Shown: one piece after another, positions 13,655-25,000 of the stretch | Position numbering within the stretch: position 1 is the stretch's first letter | Layout of the letters: each line of letters begins with the position of its first letter | NCBI RefSeq assembly: GCF_001039355.2 | Contig: NW_019774947.1 | Coordinates: 124,001-188,000 of the forward strand | DNA: 64,000 nucleotides | Direction: 5' to 3' | Source of the DNA: Lingula anatina | Lineage: Eukaryota; Brachiopoda; Lingulata; Lingulida; Lingulidae | Program-made: the position numbers and the translations under genes | Notes under the pieces: generated by a model | What the model was told of the DNA's origin: nothing | The model's database searches: none | Seen by the model: only the letters and a program-made list of their open reading frames with translations

Positions 13655-13755
13655 TTGGAATAACCGCTGTTTTCATGGTAAAATGGAATTCATATGTCTG
13701 TGTGTTGCTTGAAATACATTTATTGTGGAATTTTGTATCTCATGAATGTGTTATC
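13655..13755. repeat. Dispersed repeat copy, related to 41.77-42.06 kb
   Basis: This stretch shares an ordered set of short matches with two tandem copies near 41770-41880 and 41945-42060. Each has a ...GTTTT.TGGTAAAA core followed by a TATGT..ATGAG-type block and a GTGGAATTTTGTATCTCAT-like block. It is the same repeat family as the composite element at 41.1-42.1 kb. It sits in the short interval between LTN1 and DERA and has no coding potential. Confidence 0.5.
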
Positions 13756-13970
13756 ACTATGGAGAAGGATAGGGTATTCATACAGGGGTTGGAGATATAA
13801 AAAATTACTTTGAAGGTAAAAAATATGAAAAACGTGTTAATGGTGATAATATGTAATGACAATAGTACAATACAAGAAATCTCTCAAGAAATCCCATTTG
13901 AGGTATTGGCTTCAGCTCATCTTGGACTCTAAATTAAAGTCAAATGGTCACCGATTACACAACTGAAGCG

Positions 13971-16900
13971 ATGGCTGCACGGAATCCAGGTCAAGAGTTT
14001 GGTGAGTTTGTTTTTGCACACTTAATCTTGTGCATTTTGACGAATTGTCTTCCTGACAATCTTACACATGTTACTGTTTACTAAGCCAATTAACAAGAAA
14101 TTTTATTAAATAACTATTGACAAAATGAAATATAAATGATACATAATATTTCGTCTGGACAACTTGAACTTCATTTTCAAATGCTCAAGCATATTAATCG
14201 TTGCCTGTAGTTATGCAATGCATATCCAGGCTCGGACTGATTTTTTGTGACCGAAATTAATTACGGGGTCCAGATGACAGATTATATTTTTATGCGTTTG
14301 CACTTCTAATAAAATATTCAGGAACCAGTATGTGTCTCAGGTCGGTCTTGGGGGAATGATTGATGGTGATACAATGTGTAGGCCATTGTTTCAAGTTAAG
14401 AGCTCTCAGTTCACCACTGTATTCAGTGTGCATTTCAGCCATTCCACGAAAAAGGGTACAATTCTGAATAATACCTGTCGCAGCTTATTTTCGGTAGTAA
14501 AAGCATCTGCAATTTTGCTTTTTTTAGCCTTTTTTAGCTGGACCCGATGTGTTCTACTTAAAAAACAACAATTAATATAGTACCACTTGCTTTGACGGGA
14601 ACCCCGGGGGTCTATATGCCGCAAAAAGCACGATTTCGACGTGTCGCTTCGGTATTATAGCTGATTTGCCACAAGAAAAAGTTTATATTTTCCCGTGTTT
14701 TAGTGTTTTTAGTCCTCAACTAATTTGAATTCATGTTTCTTTTTATCATACATGGTGATCTCTGTCGAATTTGTTGGTTAGTTACGTCACTGTCATAGTT
14801 TAATCATTGTCGCTCAGTAACCCCTAACCTCCGTAACGCTTTTTTAAGTCAGTGTAAGAATAAAAGAAAATGCTCTTAAATGGCCTTCNNNNNNNNNNNN
14901 NNNNNNNNNNNNNNNNNNNNNNNNNNNNNNNNNNNNNNNNNNNNNNNNNNNNNNNNNNNNNNNNNNNNNNNNNNNNNNNNNNNNNNNNNNNNNNNNNNNN
15001 NNNNNNNNNNNNNNNNNNNNNNNNNNNNNNNNNNNNNNNNNNNNNNNNNNNNNNNNNNNNNNNNNNNNNNNNNNNNNNNNNNNNNNNNNNNNNNNNNNNN
15101 NNNNNNNNNNNNNNNNNNNNNNNNNNNNNNNNNNNNNNNNNNNNNNNNNNNNNNNNNNNNNNNNNNNNNNNNNNNNNNNNNNNNNNNNNNNNNNNNNNNN
15201 NNNNNNNNNNNNNNNNNNNNNNNNNNNNNNNNNNNNNNNNNNNNNNNNNNNNNNNNNNNNNNNNNNNNNNNNNNNNNNNNNNNNNNNNNNNNNNNNNNNN
15301 NNNNNNNNNNNNNNNNNNNNNNNNNNNNNNNNNNNNNNNNNNNNNNNNNNNNNNNNNNNNNNNNNNNNNNNNNNNTTTTTTTTTTTTTGGGGGGGGGAGG
15401 GGGGGTCAAATGATAGCAGCAACAATTATTATGCATTTCATTTTATTAGCTTGCATTATTTAATATATTACTGCAGAGGGTTGTCATAATTTGCTCATGT
15501 TGACAATAGAATAACAACCGAAAACAAGTGGGATTGGAGCTAAAATGGAATATACTAAAACATGTCATAATTCAAGTTTATGTCTTTAGACATTACCACT
15601 GGGGCAGTATGTGTGTATGCAAGCAGGGTCGCGGACTGTGTGAGAGCCCTGAAGAAGGTTGGGGGATCTCACATCCCTATTGCTTCAGGTGAGGCTTAAG
15701 AGATTAAATGTTAAAAAGGTTTTTGGTTTTAAAAAAAAAAGGTCATTGTGATAGCACTGGATTGAATCAGATCATAAAATATGGAAATGTTTTGATTGTT
15801 ACATAGATTTATTTATGTTGTCAGAATGCCATAGTCCTATACATTGTATATGATATTATAGATAATAAATCTTTGGCATTTTCTCTCATTCTAGTGGCTA
15901 CAGGCTTCCCCACTGGCCAAGTTCCATTAAAAACAAGACTGGAGGAGATCAGACTTGCCGTAGATGATGGGGCATCAGAGATTGACATCGTGATTAACAG
16001 AGCATATGCACTTTCAGGGAATTGGAAAGGTAAATACTTGCAGGAGCTAAGGATGTTTTGAGCTGGTATGAGACACTAATTTGATGTAAATAATCATAGT
16101 TATATAAAAATTGTGTTAATGGCTGATTTCAAAAGTTTCAAATTGCTGGCAGCTGACTTAAATTGTATAGCTTTTGACTAATGGCTGTGATACAGCTAAG
16201 ACCCCATTTTCAGAGATTAGATCGATCTACTTTAGATCGACCTAACTCCCTGGGGGTTCACGCTAAATAGCTGTCAGCCGAGCGGACACGAAAGTTAATT
16301 ACCCCCTTACAGCTTGTAGTAGGCCGGACGGACATTTAAGCAGGATTATCTGACTGTAATCTAATGAGACTCCCCGCGGGGATAGATCGCCTAAAAGCTC
16401 TGGGAATACAGCCTAAGATAGCAAATCTTACAAGTTTTCAAAATTGTCATTGCAGGTGTCTATGATGAAGTGCGTTTGATGAGGGAGGCGTGTGGTGAAG
16501 CACACATGAAGACCATTCTGGCCACAGGAGAGCTGGGCTCAATGACCAATGTGTACAAAGCTAGTCTGGTCTGCATGATGGCTGGTCTGTATATTACATT
16601 TGTATCTTATCCTGCCACTGTAGATAAAGTGTTTATATGAAACATAAAATTCTAGAGAAAGTGTAAATTTGTGTGATTTGAAGTAAAGATGCATGTTTTT
16701 GAAAATATTCACCCGAAGAAAGATACAATTTGTCCATTAGATCAAGAGTCAGATCTATAAGTAGATCATGTATTAGATGGATGAAAACATGCACATATTT
16801 CTTATTTTTAAATTAAGGTGCTGATTTCATAAAAACCTCAACTGGCAAAGAAGGTGTGAATGCTACTATTCCTGTGGCACTGGTGATGGTGAGAGCAATC

Positions 16901-17377
16901 AGAGAATACTATCACAAGACTGGGTATAAGGTATGAGGCATACCACCAACACTGGGCTTTTATGTATTTTAGAAATGTGATTTTCAAATATGTGTCTCGA
17001 AAGGTGGAAAGGAATGGATTTATATAGAATGGAATCAGAATTTCCAAAGTGTCTTATAATATTGACCAAGTTTTTATTTTTTCTTAAAATTTTCTTAAAA
17101 TTTGTGGCATAATACTATTGTTTGACAATATCTACTGTGGTAATCATGGATTATTCTTGCTTTTCTGCAGGTAGGGTTCAAACCAGCTGGAGGGATTCGC
17201 TCTGCTAAAGATGCATGCTTATGGCTTGCATTAATGAAGGAGGAACTGGGAGATGAGTGGTTGCAGCCACATCTGTTCCGCATTGGTGCTAGCAGTTTGC
17301 TGACAGATATTGAAAGACAAATATTTCATTTTGTGACTGGAAGATATGCTGCTGCCCATGAGTTGCCCATGGCTTAA
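13971..17377 (+). CDS. DERA: Deoxyribose-phosphate aldolase (interrupted by assembly gap)
   Basis: Class I aldolase that cleaves 2-deoxyribose-5-phosphate to glyceraldehyde-3-phosphate and acetaldehyde in cytosolic deoxynucleoside catabolism. The visible exons are 13971-14001 ([10 protein letters not shown], phase 1), 15590-15688, 15895-16029, 16456-16584, 16818-16930 and 17171-17377. They cover the barrel from [15 protein letters not shown] onward. Catalytic features are present: the Schiff-base lysine in FIKTSTGKE, the second active-site lysine in [13 protein letters not shown], and the paired acidic stretch EIDIVINR. The C-terminus ([14 protein letters not shown]) matches metazoan DERA. 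About 75-80 residues between exon 1 and the ITTGAV exon are missing and must be largely inside the N gap at 14889-15375. Exon 1 is assigned from its resemblance to the DERA N-terminus and compatible phase. Confidence 0.93.
14889..15375. other. Assembly gap of 487 N, inside DERA intron/exon region
   Basis: A run of N. Its right edge is a T homopolymer followed by G-rich low-complexity sequence (T then G8AG6), a likely reason for the break. At least one DERA exon is expected inside. Confidence 0.99.
16214..16398. repeat. GC-richer insert in a DERA intron, possible small TIR element
   Basis: The intron between the fourth and fifth... visible barrel exons (16030-16455) contains a ~185-bp block of clearly different composition. 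It begins TTAGATCGATCTAC and ends near GATAGATCGCCTAA, which are imperfect inverted copies. A perfect palindrome, TCCCCGCGGGGA, sits near the right end. It could be a MITE, or a Helitron-type end given the hairpin followed by CTAA. No target duplication was identified. Confidence 0.35.
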
Positions 17378-17528
17378 ATCCAGTTATAGAATGCTTAAAG
17401 ATTGGTATTATCTGATGAAACACTGCCCTCCATTAGTCTTTTCAGTGTTGGAGTTTTGTTATATCCAAATGAACCTAAATTTGCACACTTTTGCCATTAT
17501 CTGACTTGGGATGGAATTATAATATACC

Positions 17529-17534
17529 AATAAA
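17529..17534 (+). terminator. DERA polyadenylation signal
   Basis: Canonical AATAAA about 150 bases after the DERA stop codon, in an AT-rich 3' UTR. Confidence 0.65.
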
Positions 17535-18261
17535 GTATTCATAGATAGATATCTACCTTAATCCAGTACATATTACTAACTTATGATAGTTGAGTAACTG
17601 CCATATTTTACACACTTGTATATAAATGGGTTATATAAACTGAATTAAGAGGCTGTATATATCGCCTGCATTTCACCACATTTGTAATATGATTGATAAG
17701 GTTTTTGAAGTCCGGTTTAGTAAGTGTAAGTTGGAAAGTGAATAAGTTTATAAATACTGTACATAAAGTAAACAGTATTAGTAAAAAAACGCAAATAAAT
17801 AATATGATATAGTAGGGTAGATTTTGATTTTTACTGAAAAAGTGTGCCAAATAAGTAAATATATATTACTACTTATTAACACATTCATAAATCATTTATA
17901 AATTAAGGGACCACACTAGATCATTGTCAATTAATTTAAAATCAGGTGCAAATATATAAGGAAGGAGCCCTCTGCAATATTTTTATCAGGTGGAACCTGA
18001 ATTGTTAAGTTTTTTTTTTATATTAAAGATTAAAAGGTTTTATGAAGGAAAACCATAATGGGGGGATAAATTGCTGGCGTGGTTCATTAATAAAAGAAGT
18101 ATCAAAACCCAACTGTATTGTTGTTTCTATTATATTTCTTGACATTCAAGGCATTTTTTTTTTTTGCATTTCAGAGGTCTAGTAAGAGCAGCAATTTACT
18201 TTTTTTTACTGACACTAACCAAAATCTGAATCTAAAATCATTTACTCTTCCTTCATGGTAC

Positions 18262-18316
<55 letters not shown>

Positions 18317-18901
18317 CCTTTATTTTTTCTGAAACTCCTATTTTGCTTTCTTTTCCAAATCGTACTCTTAGTTTCTTACTTGAACTGTGTCCGCATTGGA
18401 CATTGTTACCCACCCAGGTCTAAAGGTACAATGTATACAAATTAAAAAATTAAAAGCAAATGAAAAAAAAAATAGTAAGTCCCAAGACCGTATCAAACCA
18501 GGTTCACCTAAAATAAACTGAAATAACTGACCAGTCATGCTCACGCTTGGCTGGCATCTTGATCAGTTACTGAACCTTAAAACCATGCAAAATCACTAAG
18601 GAATACCACACCAGTTCACCAAAGTGCAAATAAATAAACAAATGAACCAATAAACATAAATTTAATAATAATTATTATAATTTATACTAAATTAAATTAA
18701 AAAGTCATTGCAGTACTTTAAGGGGTATATATGAATTTCGTAGCCTAGAGTGGTATTCTTAAATCGTTTTATGTGGTCTTTAAAACGTTGCCTATCAATA
18801 TGACATGCCAGTCACAAACGATCACATCAAGCACAATCTTCAACCAAGTTTCTTATCTTGCCTTGATTCCAACGCCATCTAGCGTGCACTAACTGGATCA
18901 C
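17535..18901. other. DERA-ORC3 intergenic region with (AT)n microsatellite
   Basis: AT-rich sequence with no recognisable gene. It contains an uninterrupted AT dinucleotide run of about 50 bases at 18265-18315. The last part, from about 18780, becomes less AT-rich and leads into the ORC3 promoter region. Confidence 0.8.
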
Positions 18902-19058
18902 TTTGGCGCACATGTTATGAATCGCTACAGGTGGAGAAATCAGTTTTTGTCAGTTAATATCAATCTGGCTAAACCAGCTATGGACTTTGTGAGTCTATAA
19001 AAGACCGGAACGTGTTCTGACACGTAAGGTTTTCTCCCTTTAATCCTGTGATTCCACA
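18902..19058 (+). promoter_or_regulatory. Putative ORC3 promoter with E2F-type and TATA-like sites
   Basis: Upstream of the ORC3 ATG there is a TTTGGCGC at 18902-18909, which matches the E2F consensus TTTSSCGC, about 150 bases before the start codon. A TATAAAAG lies at 18995-19002, about 57 bases before the ATG. E2F control of origin-licensing genes is well established in animals, so the match fits the gene's role. The sites themselves are sequence matches only. Confidence 0.45.
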
Positions 19059-22000
19059 ATGACTACTACAGGATCTGTTTCTAAGGTAAGATTATACACC
19101 TGTTGAGTTATAATTGTGCGAGGTATATATTTTTATTTTACCTGCTTAAATAAACCGAACCATTCAGTCATGTTGTTTCTCCATTTGATTCTTTCATCAA
19201 ATATTGCCAGTTATTTATTATCTTTTATTTAAGGCTTGCTTTGTGTTCAAAAGTAAGAAGAAGAAAGTACTGGACCCAGGTAAGTCGCCAAAGTACAACT
19301 ATAGGTTATGTCCATGTGATACTAATATTGTAGCAAATGAAAGTTTTCCTACTTTACTTATAAGTAAGTCAAATGCAAAATCCTAAAAGATGAAAATTTG
19401 AAGTCACTATTTTAGGGCTTGCGCTGGATATCATTGACAAGATGAAGTATTTTGCTTCATTTCTAGGTCGTTACTTTGCTGATGGGTTGAAGACCAATAC
19501 TGTTCAAGTTAGATTTGACATTTGTCAGACACTGTGGGAAGACATTTCGACAGATGTACAGGTATTAAGAAATGATAACCAGATGAGATAACTTGAATGT
19601 GTGATAATTATGATAACTGTGAAATGTAAATAATTGTATAGGAAATTTAGTTTAGTATTTTTTATACGAGTTTTTTTTAAAATCAAAATGTATAACCTAT
19701 AGTGGAGTATATACTGTAGAGTGTAGATGGTCCAATTATTTCTGACTGACAGATTGGCCAGACTTGATACAAGATGCCTAGTTCATGCAGTTCTGTACAG
19801 TAGTCTTAGAAAATTGGTGAAAATAGTATTTTTAATTGACATTGATAAAAGTTGTATACATTGGAATATTAAAAATTGTTATTCAAGAAAACAGCTCATT
19901 CAAATTGTCATCTTACAGATCAAGAAATGTTGGCTAATTTAGTTGAATAACTTTTTTATTTTAACTTACATGGGATTGATATATAGAATAGTGAATTGAA
20001 TTGAATTGTTGAACTAAGAGAGGATTCCATTTAATTTTTTTTTTTTTTTTTTTTTCAGATTCTTCAGTCTGACCTCAACACGAAAATATTTGATGACTTA
20101 CTGTCATTTTCAAAGTCGGCTCATTCCAACTTTAAACTGTGCAAAGAAGGTGATGGGACATCTAGGCCAATACAAGAGGTGCCAACTGCTGCTCTCATCA
20201 CAGGTTTGTTAGTTTTAAAGAGATCTTATTTTCTTATGAGAATTTATTATTGAGAAATAATAACACTAAAATTAAGGGCCATTTGTTTACTTTTGATGGG
20301 TTTTGTCAATAAATAATGTACATATTATCTACAGGAAACAAAAGTAGCATTTGTCATTTGTGCACCTGTGCATGGTGCTTTAAAAGTTTCACTGTACTTG
20401 AAGATAGATTTGATTTCCTCTTATAGGGGTGAATATGCCAGACCATGATTTGATGTTTTCCAACCTTGTGTCCCTGCTGCAGGAAAGGGTGACGCCCTAT
20501 GTGGCCCTCCTCAGGTCTAAAGATTGTGGTACAATGAAGAATATTATGGCAAAAATGATGGGACTTATTCTAGGAACCAAAGACTTGGTATGCAACTTAA
20601 AGAAAAAAACTATGATGAACTATTTTGGTTGATTTTACTCAGTAATTAAGTGAAGGAACCTTATTTTTTTGTGCATAAGAAGCTCATCATTGTCACTTTT
20701 CACTACTGTATATTTTTTCATCTCTCTTTTATTTTGCCCTTCCCAGTTTGAAGACGATGCTGAAGAGCAGTTGAATGTGAAAAGGGTCCCTCCCACTCTC
20801 TCAGTACTTGCGTCCTGGTATGCCAGCAAAACCACGGTCAGTAGCAACTTTGACAAATAATTTACCTAAGTGTACAAATATTAACTGTTACGAATAGTTA
20901 TAAGACAGGCAATAATACTGTATTAACAGAATCTATTTATAATAATAAGATGTGTATTTTCATACTGAGGAATCAAGTTCAACCTAAGTTTAAGAAACTT
21001 CAAAGTTGTACCTTAAGAAATGTCATTTTTTAAATTGTCTTAAACCAGAGTAAACTTGGTTTGACAAAGAAATTAATGGATGTTTGAAAAGGTTGTTTAA
21101 CCACAATTAAATGACATTTATAGCAGTGTCCATCCCCATCAAAGAAAAAGAGGATGTCAGGTGGTGAAGCAAGGAACTCTGGGGTTCTTTTCCCACCAAT
21201 TGTGATAGTAATGGAAGACTTGGAAGGTTTTCCAGCACATGTTGTTCAGGACTTTGTTATTGCTTGCAGGTAAGCATTATGTTTAGCAAATCTAGCTTAT
21301 ATTGAAGGCTGTGAATTAGTTGATCAACAACAAACAACTTTTTTGGCTCAAGTTGTCATATTTGATGACAATTTTCAGAAGCATTATAGTGGAAACTGGT
21401 TTTGAAGGATGTGTAACTGTTGAATTGTATGATATATTTAGGTGCAATTTTTAAAAAATTATGTTGCAGCAATCACCTCGCAGAGTTGCCAATAGTCCTG
21501 GTGTTGGGTATTGCCACAGCAGTGACTGCTGTACACAGAATACTGCCCAGCACAGTGTCTGCCCTGCTCTGTATTGAGAAGTTCCAGGCACCCCCTTCCA
21601 CAGAGTATCTAACTCAGGTCATCAGTAAGGTAAATGATATGGAAATAGTATAAAATATTTATATACCTATAAAGATAGTTGAGTTAATATTGAGCATTTG
21701 AGAAAATACCCTATGTCTTACTTGCGACGGAATTAATGTTGAAGATGATTCAAATAATTGGCAGAATTAACTTTTTTATTTGAAGATAGGGCATATTTGT
21801 TCCATCTTTTTTTGTTTTTAAAGGTTGTAATGACTGCTAGGCACCACTTCAAGCTGGGCCCAAAGGTTTTTCGTCTCCTACTGGATATATTCTTGTACCA
21901 TGATTTTTCTGTTCTTAATTACATCAGGGGTCTTCAGGTATGTTTATAACTATGCTGTGAGGGGTTAGAATTCTAAAATGAAAGTAGAATATTAAAATAA

Positions 22001-25000
22001 ATACTTCAATCTGTATGATTTAACAAAGCAAACACCCTTTTACAATGGTATGTTTTAACATTATTGTAGCTCATCAGGGCCACAGAAATAAGAAGACAAA
22101 TGTCAATGGGCATAATTCTTTATTTTTCCTAAATGCTGGACACTGGCCTGAACTAAAAAAAAAAAAACACAAATTTAAACTACCGGTGATTGTTTAGCTG
22201 CAAATTAACTCATACTTCAAACACCTTTTTCTGTTATAAATCTATAGATACTTTTGTTTTTAGTTCACAGCAGTGTCTGGCATTTAGAAAAAAAGGGATT
22301 ATGCCCGTTGACATTTGTCTTTTTATTTCTGTGGCCCTGATGAGCTACAAAGTGAACATTACATGCTTCTTTCCAATAAATTCTGCCACTGTCACTGTGA
22401 GACTTACTGAAGACTAAGACTGACCTACTGCACACAGTGAAAGGTGTGACCGTAAAAAGTATTCAATTATATAAATAAGGTGCAGTGGATGTGCCTGGTT
22501 AGCACACCAACTGCAATACAGACCACTTTGTTTTTACAATTATGCTTGCTATATTGCTCAGCGAAGTGTGTAGTTAATTAATTGATATCATGATTATGAA
22601 GAGTTTCTTTTTATATTCAGTTTGCTTTGATGGATCATTTCTATGTGAACCCGCTGAGTGCATTATGCTGCAGCAAGGAGAAAGCGGAGGCCAATCTACA
22701 TGCTATGTCAGCCAAAGAGTTGGAAGAGATTAGAAAAGCTGCATCATTTCGACTGTAAGGATTTAATACACCACAGGGATTACTATGCTTCTTTGGTAGT
22801 TGAAAACATTGATTGAAATATTTTAAGTATTTATGAAACCGTTCAAAATAATCATGACAATTTTTAATGGGACACGTGCGGTACAGTACAGTGATTCTTA
22901 CCCTTTTTACTAGGTTTGTTGAGGGACAGCCAGCCAAGGCACAGAAGCAGTTGTTACTGGATGACAAATATTTGAAGGTAGGTAAATCTTTGCACACTGT
23001 CTTTAGGGGCTTTTGTTACCAATTTTCGGTTTTGATGTTAATGAATTGACCTACAGTAAACTAAAGCATAAGCCTTTTTATTTTTAGTTCCATGTGTATT
23101 TTCATACTTAGAACTTTTTATGCTATTCCACAAAAATTATGAATCAAATGCCAAAAATATTGCAGGTATAACTCTTTTTTCATCTTTATTTTACTTGAAC
23201 TTTTTTCCCCCTATATTTCAGAGTGCAGTTACAGAACTCCTGGCAGACTTGTATGACTACCATGCTGCTTACTTTCCTGTCCTTAGCTGTTTATTTTGTT
23301 TTGTGAGAAACTTGCCCAAACATCCCTTTGGGAAACAGGTTTGTATTCATTAATGGTTTATTTTTACCAGGTAGTTCGTTAGATAGAGGTCTCTTTATTT
23401 AAAATTTAAATGTATTAGTTTTTTATTAGATGGAATAAAATGTATTATTGTAATGACTAAAGTAATCATAAGGAATAGACTGAATGATTAGAGGTAATAA
23501 ACTCAGAATTGACAAATTATATTATCTAAAGTTATAAATATTTGACCCTTTGACCCTTAATATTACCAGGACATATTTGATTAAAAGTAAAAAATCCTTT
23601 TAATATGGTGATGTGAAGGAAAACCATGTTTGTAAAGATGAATTTTGTTTTGGTAGCCTTTGCCAGTGTGATGCATATTTGTCTTTAAATGTCTAGTTAT
23701 TAATACTTTTTGCTATATTATTATTTACTTTTTCCCCAATGCCTTGTTCTCAGATAAGAGAATTGTATGGAACAAATCTAGGGGCGTCTGTTTTTGATTC
23801 AGAGGTATACAAGGATTCTTTTGCTCTATTAAGGTAAGAATTATAATTTATCCTTATCTTGAATATGACGCTGCTTGTGAACATAGTAAACTTTAATTAC
23901 TGAGTGAAATATGGATCAATGCATACAAAAAATTGTTTATTAGGATATCAAATTGTTGTGAACTGCCCAAAATGACTTTCACTTTAATTAATGATTGTAC
24001 TAAATTTCAGCATAACAATTTTCATCAACTTCAGTGAAAGTCATTTTTCGTTAATGAATTAACTAATCTGTGGACTAGGACATGACTTCAGATCAGACTG
24101 GGTCTTTCACTTTACGAGCACAGAGAAGCACAACAGAACAAAATGAACTGGATCATAGATTGCATTATCTTTTACAACCAAAACAAAATGTCAAATATTC
24201 ATTATGGGAACCAGAGACATTCAAAAGGCCTAAAATTAAAACCAAATGATGAGTGACTTTTTAACCTGTGTGGTATACAAGTTCCAAAAATGACCGATAG
24301 ATGTATTATTTCTCCTTGACCTTGCATTTTAGTTATTTTAGTTTAAATTTGTTAACATATGTCTTTTAACATTCTTTTTTTTTTTAATTCATTAGTAACT
24401 TTATTCAAATTTGATGCAAAGAATGTATTTATCCAACCCCTGGGTTGCAAATTTAATAATAATAATTTATTTTAATACAAATATGCCAGAATTTGTATTT
24501 GATAGAAGCACTGCTCCTTTCAGGACCTTGTCACGAGATGAGCTGTTATCAATACTAGGAAAATGTATAGAAAGATTGTCTGAGACGGATGTGCCCACAA
24601 AGCTTGACAGTGTAACAGCCAAGCTAAAAGAATTTGTTCAAAAATTTAAAGACATAGAAGGTATAGTGCTGGCTTGGAATTTTTTTAAAGGTGTAATATT
24701 CTCTGTTGTTTTGAAATGGTAAAGGAAATTCTGTAATATTGACCAAAAGCAACATTTTATTAGAATTACACAAGTAAAAAAATATCTATTTTCTAACTAA
24801 TGGTACATTGCAAAACCATTTGTGCTTAATATTCTAACTTTTGATTCAAGATCTTCCTCAAGCAACTGTTGAAGCAGATGCAGAAAGCAATCCAGACTCA
24901 CTTCCCAAAAGAATGGATATGCATACACTGAGAAAGGTAACTTTGCACGGCCAAAGTTGTTTTTTTTTTTTTTTTTTGTGCTCCTGGCTTCTAGACCATT

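Noticed and set aside
14844-15463. Long open frames across the N gap
   Set aside because: They consist of N translated as unknown residues; no coding information.
18118-18423. Open frames through the (AT)n tract encoding Tyr-Ile repeats
   Set aside because: Artefact of the AT dinucleotide repeat, which is open in several frames on both strands.
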